Part shown: positions 53,845-63,193 of the stretch, piece by piece
How the letters are laid out: every line of letters starts with the position of its first letter
Numbering within the stretch: position 1 is the stretch's first letter
DNA from: Pseudomonas pharyngis
GTDB taxonomy: Bacteria > Pseudomonadota > Gammaproteobacteria > Pseudomonadales > Pseudomonadaceae
DNA: 64,000 bases
Direction: 5' to 3'
NCBI RefSeq assembly: GCF_021602345.1
Contig: NZ_BQID01000003.1
Coordinates: 434,001 to 498,000 of the forward strand
The notes under the pieces: generated by a model
The model's database searches: none
Seen by the model: the letters and a program-made list of their open reading frames with translations, nothing else
Told to the model about the DNA's origin: nothing
Made by a program: the position numbers and the translations under genes

Positions 53845-56070
53845 TCAGAAGTCCTTGCGCAGTTGCACGCCGAAGTAGCGCTCGTCATCGCGAGGCACAG
53901 CGCGGTAGATGTAGTTGCCACCGCTGGCGAGCAATGGCGAATAGGACTTGTCGGTGAGGTTCTTGCCGAGCAACGCCACGCGCCAGCCATTGGTGTAATC
54001 GGCCAGGGCCACGCTGGCGTTCCAGAGACCGTAGGCGCCCTGTTTGGTGTCGGCGTTCTGGCTGATGTCGTACTGCACTTCGCTCTGCCAGCTGTAGTCG
54101 GTGCCGAGTTCGATATCCAGGCCGTTATCCAGCGGGATGGTGTAGTCGGCCCGCACGTAGCTTTTCCAGTCCGGGCTGAACGGCAGCGGTTTGCCGTTGA
54201 CGTTGCAAGACGCCGCCGCGCCCGCCGGGCAGGCGAACTCGTCGATGCGGGCGCGGGTGTAGGCCAGCGCGCCGGAGAACTTCAGTTGCTGGGTCGCCTG
54301 CAGAGCGAAATCAAGTTCCACACCTTCGGTGCTGACGCTGCCGGCGTTGATCAGGCGCGTTACGACTTGCCCGGCGACGGTGTCGAAAAAATTCGCCTGA
54401 TAGTTGTCGTAGTCGCTGTGGAAAACCGCGAGGTTGGTGGTCAGGCGATTGTTCCAGGACGAAGCCTTGATCCCCGCCTCCCAGGTGTTGGAGGTTTCCG
54501 GTTTCAGCGCTTCGGTGTCGCGCGGCTGCATGTTGAAGAACACGTTGTAAGCCGGGCCTTTGTAGCCACGCGAATAGGTCAGATAAGTGGTGACGGTATC
54601 GCTCAGGTCGTACTGCAAACCGAGCCGGCCGGACCAGCCGTCCTCATCCACCGACCCGGAACTGCGGGTGGCCGGTTGAATGCCGCTGACGGTGGTGGCG
54701 GAAGTGGAAACGCGACGGTGATCGTATTCCAGATCGTCGTGGGTGTAGCGCAGGCCGGCGATGCCACGCAAGTCCGAGGTGAAATTCAGCGTGCTTTCGC
54801 CGAACACCGCGTAGCTGTCGCTGGTGGTGCTGTAATCGGCGACGCCACGGTTGATGCTGGTTGTTGTAGTTAGCGTGCGCTGATAAGTCTCGTCATCCTT
54901 GCCATGCATGTAGAACAGGCCGCCAACGTATTCGAGGAACTCGCCTTTCGGCGACGCCAGACGCAGCTCCTGCGAGTACTGGTCGAAGGCCAGATCGCCC
55001 TTGTCCGCCGTGCCGGGGAACGCCGCCGTCACCGTGCCGAGACGGTCGCCGTCCTGATACTGGGTGTTGTCCCAGCCACGCCACGCGGTGATCGACGTCA
55101 GGGTGTAATCGCCCAGTTGCCAGTCGAGCTGGCCGGACAGGCCCTTGTTGGTGTCCTCGACGTGGGAGCGGGTGTCAGTGTTGATGTCGCGATTGTGGCT
55201 GGTGGCACTGACCGGGCTCAACGCATTGGCGAAGGCCGGGGTCAACGACTTGGTCACGACGCCGTTGGGGCCGTCATCGTGGGACTGCATGTAGTCGGCG
55301 ATCAGGGTAAAGGTGACGTCGTCGTTCGGGGTGAATTCCAGTTTGCCGCGCACGCCGCGATGGTTGTAGCCGTTGACCTCCTGACCGTTGTGCTGGTTGT
55401 CGACGTTGCCGTCGTAAGTGCCGAACAAGGTGCTGATCGAACCCTTGAGCGTGTCCGGAATCAGGCTGCCGCCGATGCCGAAACGGGTGCGGCTTTCGTT
55501 GCCGCTGTAATACGACTGATCGATGTAGCCGTGGGTCGCGGCGGTCGGCGCCTTGCTGGTGATGTTCAGCACGCCGGCCGAGGCGTTCTTGCCGAACAGC
55601 GTGCCTTGCGGGCCGCGCAGAACTTCGACGCGTTCCAGGTCCAGCAGATCGAGGGTCGACTGGCCGGGACGGGCGTAGACCACGCCATCAATCACCGTGG
55701 CCACGGTCGGCTCGACGCCCGGCGAGGTGGAAATCGTCCCCACGCCACGCACGAACAGCGAGGTGTCCTTGTTCGATGCGCCGGTGCGGAAATTCAGCGA
55801 CGGCACTTGCTGGACGATGCTCGCCACGCTGTTGCGGTTGTCACGCTCCAGCTGCTCGCCGTCGATCACCGACACCGCCACCGGCACCTTTTGCAGCGAC
55901 TCTTCGCGGCGGGTGGCGGTGACCGTGACGGATTTGAGAGTCGGCTCCTGATCGGTGCTGTCGGCGGCGAACGCGGCCGGCAGCGGCAACGCGGCCAGCC
56001 CGGTGAGTAGCCAGCCCGCAGCGCGGATCGATTGCGCCAGTTTGTGTGTCGCCCCAGGAATGTTGTGCAT
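53845..56070 (-). CDS. TonB-dependent outer-membrane receptor
   Basis: 741 aa from ATG 56070; the frame is open further to 56214 without a signal-like sequence. The signal is AGWLLTGLAALPLPAAFA, then a TonB box-like SVTVTATRREESLQKVPVAVSV and a plug domain with LERVEVLRGPQGTLFGKNASAGVLNI in part. A 22-strand barrel ends in Phe (GVQLRKDF). It is likely a specific importer rather than a siderophore receptor, because it is coupled to a flavin monooxygenase and there are no iron genes beside it. It is divergent from a LacI regulator. Confidence 0.9.
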   Translation of the reverse strand: MHNIPGATHKLAQSIRAAGWLLTGLAALPLPAAFAADSTDQEPTLKSVTVTATRREESLQKVPVAVSVIDGEQLERDNRNSVASIVQQVPSLNFRTGASNKDTSLFVRGVGTISTSPGVEPTVATVIDGVVYARPGQSTLDLLDLERVEVLRGPQGTLFGKNASAGVLNITSKAPTAATHGYIDQSYYSGNESRTRFGIGGSLIPDTLKGSISTLFGTYDGNVDNQHNGQEVNGYNHRGVRGKLEFTPNDDVTFTLIADYMQSHDDGPNGVVTKSLTPAFANALSPVSATSHNRDINTDTRSHVEDTNKGLSGQLDWQLGDYTLTSITAWRGWDNTQYQDGDRLGTVTAAFPGTADKGDLAFDQYSQELRLASPKGEFLEYVGGLFYMHGKDDETYQRTLTTTTSINRGVADYSTTSDSYAVFGESTLNFTSDLRGIAGLRYTHDDLEYDHRRVSTSATTVSGIQPATRSSGSVDEDGWSGRLGLQYDLSDTVTTYLTYSRGYKGPAYNVFFNMQPRDTEALKPETSNTWEAGIKASSWNNRLTTNLAVFHSDYDNYQANFFDTVAGQVVTRLINAGSVSTEGVELDFALQATQQLKFSGALAYTRARIDEFACPAGAAASCNVNGKPLPFSPDWKSYVRADYTIPLDNGLDIELGTDYSWQSEVQYDISQNADTKQGAYGLWNASVALADYTNGWRVALLGKNLTDKSYSPLLASGGNYIYRAVPRDDERYFGVQLRKDF

Positions 56071-56175
56071 GTTTGCCCGCTCGAAAAGTTGCCCTGAACC
56101 GCTGCCGTTCTGCGACGACAGCGCCTGTCTCGGTGTCTTGGGCATTCGCTCGAGCGAGTAGCAGACAACGCGCTT

Positions 56176-56189
56176 TGTTAGCGCTAACA
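56176..56189. promoter_or_regulatory. perfect palindrome, probable LacI-family operator
   Basis: TGTTAGCGCTAACA is a perfect 14-bp palindrome with the central CG typical of LacI/GalR operators. It lies between the divergent TonB receptor (start 56070) and the LacI-type regulator (start ~56277), well placed to control both. Confidence 0.75.
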
Positions 56190-56276
56190 TCGCCAGTATT
56201 GGCAAGCCGGACATAGACCGTCCAATACTGAAAAATTACTTTTATATGCGTTTTGGTTTTCAAGAAGGATCGAGCC

Positions 56277-57314
56277 TTGAGCGAAGAAAAGCCCCGCAAA
56301 CGCCGTGGCGCCGGTCGCGTGACCCTCAACGCGGTGGCGCGCCAGGCCGGTGTTTCGGCGATCACCGTGTCGCGCTATTTCAATCAGCCGGAACAGGTCT
56401 CGCCCGAGCGTCGCGAACGGATCGCGGCGGTGGTCGCCGAACTGGGTTATGTGCCGAATCTGGTGGCCGGCGGACTCGCCTCGGCACGGGGAAAAATCGT
56501 CGGTATGGTGATCCCGAATATTTCCGGGCCGATCTTCGCCAACACCATTCAGGGCTTCAGCGACACCCTCAGCCGTCACGGCTATCAGCTACTTCTGGCC
56601 TCGAGTTACTTCAGCACTGAACAGGAAGAAAACGCCGTGCGGGCCTTCCTCGGCTGGTCGCCGGCGGCGCTGGTGGTGACCAGTCACTTCCACAGCGCGG
56701 GCACAGAAAAGATGCTTGCCGAAGCGGATATCCCGGTGATCGAAACCTGGGATTACCAGCCGGATCGCGAGCCGATGCAGATCGGTTTTTCGCACTTTGA
56801 AGTGGGTGTCAGCGCCGCTCGTTATCTGCACAACAAAGGCTATCGACGCATCGCGTTCGTGCAGAACAGCGCACCCGGCGACTTCAGCGCACTGGAACGC
56901 CGCGACGGCTATGCGGCGACCGTCCGCGAGTTGGGCCTGGAGCCCTGGGTATTCGCACCGGACGCCGATCGCGCCCCGTTCGAGGCCGGCAAACAAGCGA
57001 TGCAAGCGCTGATGAACGCCTCACCACGCCCCGACGCCATCCTCTTCGCCAACGACAACCTCGCCGCTGGCGGCCTGCTGGCCGGACAACGCGCCGGCCT
57101 CAAAATCCCCGAAGACTGCGCCGTCCTCGGCTTCGGCGACTACCCGTTCGCCGAGATGCTGCTGCCGAGCCTGAGCACCATCAAACCGCCGGCGCTGGAG
57201 ATTGGCGTACTGGCGGCAACGCGGGTGCTGGAAAGCCTTGGCGTGTTGCCGAGCGATGAGGTGCAGCGGTTGAATCTGCTGCAGTGCACGGTCATTGAGC
57301 GGGAAAGTACCTGA
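56277..57314 (+). CDS. LacI-family transcriptional regulator
   Basis: 345 aa. The helix-turn-helix and hinge are VTLNAVARQAGVSAITVSRYFNQPEQV in part, then LGYVPNLVAGGLAS, and the periplasmic-binding-like effector domain covers the rest (IPNISGPIFANTIQGF; AILFANDNLAAGGLLAGQRAG in part). I chose TTG 56277 because AAGGA lies seven bases upstream; another TTG is at 56253. The effector is unknown; GntR-type regulators of this subgroup respond to sugar acids. Confidence 0.88.
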   Translation: MSEEKPRKRRGAGRVTLNAVARQAGVSAITVSRYFNQPEQVSPERRERIAAVVAELGYVPNLVAGGLASARGKIVGMVIPNISGPIFANTIQGFSDTLSRHGYQLLLASSYFSTEQEENAVRAFLGWSPAALVVTSHFHSAGTEKMLAEADIPVIETWDYQPDREPMQIGFSHFEVGVSAARYLHNKGYRRIAFVQNSAPGDFSALERRDGYAATVRELGLEPWVFAPDADRAPFEAGKQAMQALMNASPRPDAILFANDNLAAGGLLAGQRAGLKIPEDCAVLGFGDYPFAEMLLPSLSTIKPPALEIGVLAATRVLESLGVLPSDEVQRLNLLQCTVIEREST

Positions 57315-57401
57315 CGAATATGGCGTGGGCTGGTTTGGCTATGCTCTAAATGAAACCGCGAAGGCGCCCGACCAAACACCGACTATGCCGCAGGCCTCCC
57401 C

Positions 57402-57662
57402 ATGCACACCGCAATCATCATCTTCTTCGGCCTGATCCTGCTGGCGCTGATGTTCTACATCGGCGAGCGCATCGGCTTCAGTCGGCAGACGCTGGCCTAT
57501 GGTTTCGCGGCGTTGTGGCTGGCGTTGACGGTGATCAATGGTGCGGTCGGCGTGGTCCACGCCGGGCAGCCGTTGGGGTCGGAGATTGCGATCGGCAGCG
57601 CCGTGTATGGTGTGCCGCTGGCGGCGATGGTGTTGTTCATGGTGCTGAGCGCCGAGACCTGA
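57402..57662 (+). CDS. small integral membrane protein
   Basis: 86 aa with three predicted membrane helices (AIIIFFGLILLALMFYI, YGFAALWLALTVINGAVGVVHA in part and AVYGVPLAAMVLFMVLSA). There is no signal peptidase site. It converges on betT. I do not recognise the family. Confidence 0.65.
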   Translation: MHTAIIIFFGLILLALMFYIGERIGFSRQTLAYGFAALWLALTVINGAVGVVHAGQPLGSEIAIGSAVYGVPLAAMVLFMVLSAET

Positions 57663-57686
57663 AAGCGTCCCGGCGCCCTGCCCCGA

Positions 57687-59687
57687 TCAACGCACCAGAT
57701 GCAGGAACTGCATGTGCCGTTCGTACTGGTCAAGGATGTCGTTGATGATCTGCTCTTTCGTGTAACCGACCAGATCGTAATCCTGACTGCCCTCGCTCAA
57801 GTGCACTTCAGCGCGGTAGTAGCGGCGATTGTTGAGCTGTTTGGAACCCATCCCGCCTCGAGCGAACGACGGCGTGAAGTAGCCGCGCATCTGCACCTGA
57901 TAGATGAACGGATGCTGCTCGCCGTGACCGATTTCCAGGCTGACGCTGTCGTGTGCCGGGTCCGGTTGGGTGACCACGTTCAGGCCTTTCTCGGCGAACA
58001 CGGCCGTCACTTCTTCGATGGCCGGTTTTACCGTGGTGTCCATGAAGCGGTACACCTCGTCGCGCGACGGGAAGTGCACAGCCTGGCTCAAACGCTGACG
58101 CCAGCCGCCCTTGCCACGCCGTGAACCGGAGACCGGCGCCAGGGAATGCAGCTGCGCGATCTGCTTCTGCGACTCCAGATAGAACGCCTTGTGCAGGCCC
58201 CACATCATCAGCAGCAGAATCATCGAGAACGGCAGCGAGGTCAGCACCACCGCCGACTTCAACGCATCGATGCTGCCGGAGAACAACAGTGCGCTGGTCA
58301 CCAGCGCGGTCATCGCACCCCAGAACACCCGCAGCCATTTCGGCCCGTCTTCATCCGGGTTGCCGCCCTTGGCCGACAGGGTCGAGAGCACCACGGTGCC
58401 GGAGTCGGCGGAGGTGACGAAGAACACGAAGCTGATGAACACCGTCACCGCGATGACGGTCTTGCTCCACGGATAGGTTTCCAGCAGCAGGTAGAGGGTC
58501 ATCGACGGGTTGTCGAGGGCCGACATGCCCAGTGCCGTCATACCGTGATTGAGCACCTGGTCGATGGCGCTGTTGCCGAAGATCGACATCCACGCCAGGG
58601 TGAAACCCAGTGGAATCAGCAGCACGCCGAAGACGAATTCGCGGATGGTCCGGCCACGGGAAATCCTTGCGATGAACAGGCCCACGAACGGCGACCATGC
58701 AATCCACCAGGCCCAGTAAAACACCGTCCAGCCGCCGAGCCAGTCGCTCGGTTTGTCGTAGGCGTAGAGGTCGAAACTCTTCATCGGCAACGCGCCGAGG
58801 TAGTCGCCAAGGTTCTGGATCAGGGTGTTGAGCAAATGCTGGGTGGGGCCGGCGAATAACACGAACAGCAGCAACGCACAGGCCAGCAGCATGTTGATGT
58901 CGGACATCACCCGCACGCCTTTATCCACGCCGGAGACGGCGACGATGATCGCCGCGCCCATCATCAGCGTGATCAGGCCGACCTGAATCCACTGGGTGTG
59001 GGCGATGCCGAACAGGTAGTCCAGACCGGAGTTGAGATGGAGCACGCCGAAGCCCATGTCCGCACCGAGGCCGAACACCGTGGCGATGATGCCGAAGCCG
59101 TCCACTGCGTAGCCGATGGGCCCGTTGATGCGCTTGCCGATCAGCGGGTACAGCGCCGAACGCAGGGCCAGTGGCAGGTTGTGCCGATAAGCGAAATACG
59201 CCAGCGCCATGCCGACGAAAGCGAACACGCCCCAGCCGTGCAGGCCCCAGTGCAGAAAGAGAATCTGCATCGCCTGACGCGCCGCGTCCGCCGTGCCGGC
59301 CTCGCCTTGCGGCGGCTGAAGCATGTGGGTCAGCGGTTCGGACACGCAGAAGAAAAACAGCGTGATGCTGATCCCGGCGGCGAACAGCATGCCGGCCCAG
59401 GACAGGTAACTGAATTCGGGTTCGTCGTGGTCGGCACCGAGTTTGATCTTGCCGTAGCCCGACAACGCGGTAACCACCACGAAGATCAGATACAGGGTCA
59501 TGGCGAGCATGTAGTACCAGCCGACCGTGTTGGCCGCCCAGTTTTGCGCTTCGAGAAGCCAGGCGCCGGCCTGTTCCGGCATGGCGATGACGGTCAGGCC
59601 GAACAGCAGAATCACCGTCGCGGCGAACCAGAACACCGGCGGATTCATGCGCACCAGACCGCTGGCGGGGGTGGACGATGCACTCAT
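57687..59687 (-). CDS. betT: BCCT-family choline/betaine transporter
   Basis: 666 aa with twelve membrane helices and a ~150-residue cytosolic C-terminal extension (from ~residue 515) as in osmoregulated BetT. The family signature is WTVFYWAWWIAWSPFVGLFIARISRGRTIREF in part (residues ~310-340). It imports choline with protons for glycine betaine synthesis. The palindrome upstream at 59780 is of BetI type; betI, betA and betB are not in the window. Confidence 0.93.
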   Translation of the reverse strand: MSASSTPASGLVRMNPPVFWFAATVILLFGLTVIAMPEQAGAWLLEAQNWAANTVGWYYMLAMTLYLIFVVVTALSGYGKIKLGADHDEPEFSYLSWAGMLFAAGISITLFFFCVSEPLTHMLQPPQGEAGTADAARQAMQILFLHWGLHGWGVFAFVGMALAYFAYRHNLPLALRSALYPLIGKRINGPIGYAVDGFGIIATVFGLGADMGFGVLHLNSGLDYLFGIAHTQWIQVGLITLMMGAAIIVAVSGVDKGVRVMSDINMLLACALLLFVLFAGPTQHLLNTLIQNLGDYLGALPMKSFDLYAYDKPSDWLGGWTVFYWAWWIAWSPFVGLFIARISRGRTIREFVFGVLLIPLGFTLAWMSIFGNSAIDQVLNHGMTALGMSALDNPSMTLYLLLETYPWSKTVIAVTVFISFVFFVTSADSGTVVLSTLSAKGGNPDEDGPKWLRVFWGAMTALVTSALLFSGSIDALKSAVVLTSLPFSMILLLMMWGLHKAFYLESQKQIAQLHSLAPVSGSRRGKGGWRQRLSQAVHFPSRDEVYRFMDTTVKPAIEEVTAVFAEKGLNVVTQPDPAHDSVSLEIGHGEQHPFIYQVQMRGYFTPSFARGGMGSKQLNNRRYYRAEVHLSEGSQDYDLVGYTKEQIINDILDQYERHMQFLHLVR

Positions 59688-59779
59688 GAACGGTGCACCT
59701 CAAGGCGTTGGGAAATGGCTGAAATGATCGGACTCAGCAAAGGCAAGCCTCCTGTTGTGAGCGGGCAGCGAACCGCCGG

Positions 59780-59807
59780 TTTAACTTGAATGAACGTTCA
59801 AGTTAAA
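59780..59807. promoter_or_regulatory. BetI/TetR-type palindrome upstream of betT
   Basis: TTTAACTTGAA (59780-59790) and TTCAAGTTAAA (59797-59807) are perfect arms separated by TGAACG. The TTGAAnGAACGTTCAA core resembles BetI-type TetR-family operators. It is 93 bases before the betT start. The gap then holds the REPIN at 59927 and no gene; AAGGAGAGGT before ATG 59878 looks like a start but reads straight into the repeat. Confidence 0.65.
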
Positions 59808-59926
59808 CATGGATAGCGCGCCAAGGACTAATCGCAGGGCTCAGCGGTACTTTTCGTACGCTAGCTCAAGGAGAGGTATGACGGGGGTTTGGAAGGATTC
59901 GTTCAGTTATCGGTGTTGTGTGAAGG

Positions 59927-59997
59927 CCCATCGCGAGCAGGCTCGCTCCCACATTTGCAACGCGGCTCACTGTGGGAGCGAGCCTGCTCGCGATGGG
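59927..59997. repeat. REP inverted pair (REPIN)
   Basis: Perfect 27-base arms (59927-59953 and 59971-59997) starting CCCATCGCGAGCAGGCTCGC, separated by 17 bases. Same class as 20098-20162. Confidence 0.93.
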
Positions 59998-60025
59998 GCC
60001 GGATCAGTCGGAGGAGATGCAAAGG

Positions 60026-60952
60026 CTACTTCTGCGTCCCGTCATCATGCTGCAGGTTGGCCTGGGTCAGGTTACACCCGGCCGGCACGCTGCGGGTCAG
60101 CCACACGTTGCCGCCGATGGTCGAACCCTTGCCGATGGTGATCCGCCCGAGAATCGTCGCTCCGGCGTAGATCACCACGTCGTCCTCGACGATCGGATGG
60201 CGTGGATGGCCCTTCTGCAACTGGCCGTCCTCGTCCGCCGGGAAGCGTTTGGCGCCGAGGGTCACCGCCTGATAAATCCTGACGCGCTCGCCGATGATCG
60301 CGGTCTCGCCGATCACCACACCTGTCCCGTGGTCGATGAAGAAACTGCGGCCGATCTGCGCGCCCGGATGAATATCGATGCCGGTCGCCGAGTGGGCGAT
60401 TTCCGAGCTGATCCGCGCCAGCAGCGGCAGGCCTGCGCGGTACAAATGGTGGGCCAGACGATGGTGAATCACCGCCAGAATCCCCGGATAGCACAGCAGC
60501 ACTTCATCGACGCTGCGCGCCGCCGGGTCGCCGTGGTAGGCGGCCAGCACATCGGTGTCGAGCAGGCTGCGCAGGCCCGGCAGTGCGAGGGCGAAATCCT
60601 GGATGATCCTGATCGCCTGAGCCTCGACTTCAGTGTCTGCCTGAGCACTGTGACGGGCGACGTAACGCAACTCGAGTCGTGCCTGGGCCAGCAACGCATT
60701 CAGCGCGACGTCGAGGGTGTGGCCGACGTAGAAATCCTCGCTCTCTTCACGCAGATCCACCGGCCCCAGCCGCATCGGAAACAGTGCGCCGCACAGGGCT
60801 TCAAGGATCTGCGCCATCGCATCGCGGGACGGCAATTCGCGCCCGCCCTGCTCGCCGGACGCGCGGCCATTCTGTGCACGCCACTGATCCCGCGCGGTAC
60901 GCAGCTGGCTGACGATGGTCTGCAATTGCCAATGGCTGGAACGCTCGCTCAC
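60026..60952 (-). CDS. epsC: serine O-acetyltransferase, EpsC type
   Basis: 308 aa. The N-terminal helical half (residues ~1-185) is followed by a left-handed beta-helix acetyltransferase domain: [30 protein letters not shown] in part, then [11 protein letters not shown] and the usual [10 protein letters not shown]. It makes O-acetylserine from serine and acetyl-CoA for cysteine synthesis. It is the longer EpsC/SrpH form, not CysE. It starts with GTG, with AGGAG eight bases upstream, and diverges from the D-cysteine desulfhydrase gene. Confidence 0.93.
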   Translation of the reverse strand: MSERSSHWQLQTIVSQLRTARDQWRAQNGRASGEQGGRELPSRDAMAQILEALCGALFPMRLGPVDLREESEDFYVGHTLDVALNALLAQARLELRYVARHSAQADTEVEAQAIRIIQDFALALPGLRSLLDTDVLAAYHGDPAARSVDEVLLCYPGILAVIHHRLAHHLYRAGLPLLARISSEIAHSATGIDIHPGAQIGRSFFIDHGTGVVIGETAIIGERVRIYQAVTLGAKRFPADEDGQLQKGHPRHPIVEDDVVIYAGATILGRITIGKGSTIGGNVWLTRSVPAGCNLTQANLQHDDGTQK

Positions 60953-61083
60953 GGTAAAGACTCCTCACGGGCGGCCGGACTGTCTGGCCGCGTCAACGGC
61001 GACTACTTTACGGCAAGCCCACGGGCGCGAATTAAGAACCGATAGTGCTGGCCTAAGCACGTTTGGATATAAGCGATTGGCGG

Positions 61084-61112
61084 TTGCCCCGGTAAATCGG
61101 CGTGCCTATAGT
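61084..61112 (+). promoter_or_regulatory. sigma-70-like promoter of dcyD
   Basis: TTGCCC (61084-61089) and TATAGT (61107-61112) are 17 bp apart, 30 bases before the ATG. The -10 hexamer TATAGT is also that of tcyJ. Confidence 0.6.
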
Positions 61113-61142
61113 CCGGTGATCTTCCTCCGCCAGTACGGAACC

Positions 61143-62147
61143 ATGTCCACACAACCGATCAAACAACAGCTGCAACGCTTCAACCGCCTCGACCTGCTCG
61201 GCCAACCGACCCCACTGGAAAAGCTCGAGCGTCTGTCCACCTGGCTCGGCCGCGATGTCTACATCAAACGCGACGACCTGACGCCGCTGGCCATGGGCGG
61301 CAACAAGCTGCGCAAGCTCGAATACCTCGCCGCCGACGCCCTCGCCCAAGGCGCCGATACCCTGATCACCGCCGGTGCACTGCAATCGAACCACGTTCGC
61401 CAGACCGCCGCGCTGGCCGCCAAACTGGGCCTGGGTTGCGTAGCGCTGCTGGAAAATCCGCTGGGCACCGACGACAGCAACTACACCGGCAACGGCAACC
61501 GCCTGCTGCTGGACCTGTTCGACACCAAGGTCGAGCTGGTCGACAACCTCGACAACGCCGACGAACAACTGGCCGCCCTCGCCGTGCGCCTGCGCAGCAA
61601 CGGCAAGAAGCCGTATCTGGTGCCGATCGGAGGCTCCAACGCCCTCGGCGCGCTGGGTTACGTGCGCGCCGGTCTGGAGCTGGCGGAACAGATCAAGGAC
61701 ACCGGGCTGCAATTTTCCGCCGTCGTTTTGGCCTCGGGGAGTGCCGGCACTCACAGCGGTCTGGCGCTGGCGTTGAGCGAAGCCCTGCCGCAACTGCCGG
61801 TGATAGGCGTGACCGTCTCGCGCAGCGAAGAAGATCAGCGCCCGAAAGTCCAGGGCCTGGCCGAACGCACCGCCGACCTGCTGGGCGTGGCGCTGCCGGA
61901 CAGCTTCAAGGTCGAGTTGTGGGACGAATACTTCGGCCCGCGCTACGGCGAGCCGAATGCCGGGACACTGGCGGCGGTGAAACTGCTGGCGAGTCAGGAC
62001 GCCGTGCTGCTCGATCCGGTCTACACCGGCAAGGCCATGGCCGGGTTGCTCGACGGCATCGGTCGCGGGCGTTTCGACGACGGCCCGATCATCTTCCTGC
62101 ACACCGGCGGCGCCCCGGCGTTGTTTGCGTACAAGGATTTTCTCTGA
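61143..62147 (+). CDS. dcyD: D-cysteine desulfhydrase
   Basis: 334 aa PLP enzyme that breaks D-cysteine to pyruvate, ammonia and sulfide. The PLP lysine is in [13 protein letters not shown], with [20 protein letters not shown], the glycine loop [15 protein letters not shown], and [13 protein letters not shown] at the end. The start is ATG 61143. It is followed after ~245 bases by the cystine ABC transporter; the dcyD-tcyJ order is common in gamma-proteobacteria (yedO-fliY). Confidence 0.94.
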   Translation: MSTQPIKQQLQRFNRLDLLGQPTPLEKLERLSTWLGRDVYIKRDDLTPLAMGGNKLRKLEYLAADALAQGADTLITAGALQSNHVRQTAALAAKLGLGCVALLENPLGTDDSNYTGNGNRLLLDLFDTKVELVDNLDNADEQLAALAVRLRSNGKKPYLVPIGGSNALGALGYVRAGLELAEQIKDTGLQFSAVVLASGSAGTHSGLALALSEALPQLPVIGVTVSRSEEDQRPKVQGLAERTADLLGVALPDSFKVELWDEYFGPRYGEPNAGTLAAVKLLASQDAVLLDPVYTGKAMAGLLDGIGRGRFDDGPIIFLHTGGAPALFAYKDFL

Positions 62148-62153
62148 CGCGCT

Positions 62154-62178
62154 CGTTCCCACGCTCTGCGTGGGAATG
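62154..62178. repeat. short palindrome GTTCCCACGC/GCGTGGGAA
   Basis: CGTTCCCACGC-TCT-GCGTGGGAATG seven bases after the dcyD stop, a hairpin repeat of a kind widespread between Pseudomonas genes. It may act as terminator or REP fragment. Confidence 0.65.
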
Positions 62179-62238
62179 CATCCCGGAATACGAAAAACAC
62201 ATATTCCACAGATGAATAACAAACAGAAAATTCATTAT

Positions 62239-62270
62239 TTTCCATTCTAAAAGAACCGTCATATAGTCTC
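62239..62270 (+). promoter_or_regulatory. tcyJ promoter region
   Basis: TTTCCA (62239-62244) and TATAGT (62262-62267) are 17 bp apart. The same stretch holds CATTCTAAAA and TCATATAGTCTC, both shared with the tauA upstream region. It fits sulfur-starvation control (inference). Confidence 0.5.
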
Positions 62271-62392
62271 GCCGCAGGCGAATTTCGCGAGAGACGCATA
62301 AGCTGCTTTAAGGCAGGATAGCGCTGTCGTCCAATTCCCGGATTCGCCAACTTTCCTTAAGCGTCTTCCATAAGAAAACACAGGGGCTTGTC

Positions 62393-63193
62393 ATGATTCT
62401 TTCCGCACTACGTCGAAATCTGCTGGTAGGTTCGCTGGGCCTGGCACTGAGCGCCGGTCTGATCAGCAGCGCCGTTGCCGGTGAACAACTGCAACAGATC
62501 AAGGACAAAGGCGTTATCAACGTCGGCCTGGAAGGCACTTACCCACCGTTCAGCTTCGTCGATGCCGACGGCAAGCTGTCGGGTTTCGAAGTCGAACTGT
62601 CCGAAGCCCTGGCCAAGAAGCTGGGCGTGAAGGCCAAGATTCAGCCGACCAAATGGGACGGCATCCTCGCGGCACTGGAATCCAAGCGTCTGGACGTCGT
62701 GGTCAATCAGGTGACCATCTCCGACGAGCGCAAGAAGAAGTATGACTTCTCCGAGCCGTACACCGTTTCCGGGATTCAGGCGCTGGTACTGAAAGACAAG
62801 GCCGCCGCGCTGAACATCAAATCCGCCGCTGACCTGTCCGGCAAGAAAGTCGGCGTGGGCCTGGGCACCAACTACGAACAGTGGGTCCGCGCCAACGTGC
62901 CGGGTGCCGACGTGCGCACCTACGACGATGATCCGACCAAGTTCGCCGACCTGAACAACGGCCGTACCGACGCGATCCTGATCGACCGTCTGGCTGCGCT
63001 GGAATACGCCAAGAAAGCGCCGAAAACCGTCGCCGCCGGTGAAGCCTTCTCGCGTCAGGAAGCCGGTATTGCCCTGCGCAAAGGCGAGCCTGAACTGCTG
63101 GCCGCCGTGAACAAGGCCCTCGACGAACTGCGTGCCGACGGCACCCTTGAGAAGCTGTCCACGAAATACTTCAACGCTGACGTCACCCAATAA
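62393..63193 (+). CDS. tcyJ: cystine ABC transporter substrate-binding protein
   Basis: 266 aa with signal peptide ending near SAVAGEQ. The mature protein has the family-3 solute-binding pattern (GVINVGLEGTYPPFSFVDADGKLSGFEVELSEAL in part). EYAKKAPKTVAAGEAFSRQEAGIALRKG in part matches FliY/TcyJ. It captures cystine in the periplasm. It is the first gene of tcyJLN. Confidence 0.93.
   Translation: MILSALRRNLLVGSLGLALSAGLISSAVAGEQLQQIKDKGVINVGLEGTYPPFSFVDADGKLSGFEVELSEALAKKLGVKAKIQPTKWDGILAALESKRLDVVVNQVTISDERKKKYDFSEPYTVSGIQALVLKDKAAALNIKSAADLSGKKVGVGLGTNYEQWVRANVPGADVRTYDDDPTKFADLNNGRTDAILIDRLAALEYAKKAPKTVAAGEAFSRQEAGIALRKGEPELLAAVNKALDELRADGTLEKLSTKYFNADVTQ

Noticed and set aside
59809-60141. 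ORF starting after the BetI-type palindrome, with a good AAGGAGAGGT before an internal ATG
   Set aside because: The peptide runs through the REPIN and into the 3' end of epsC, so it is not a conserved coding sequence.
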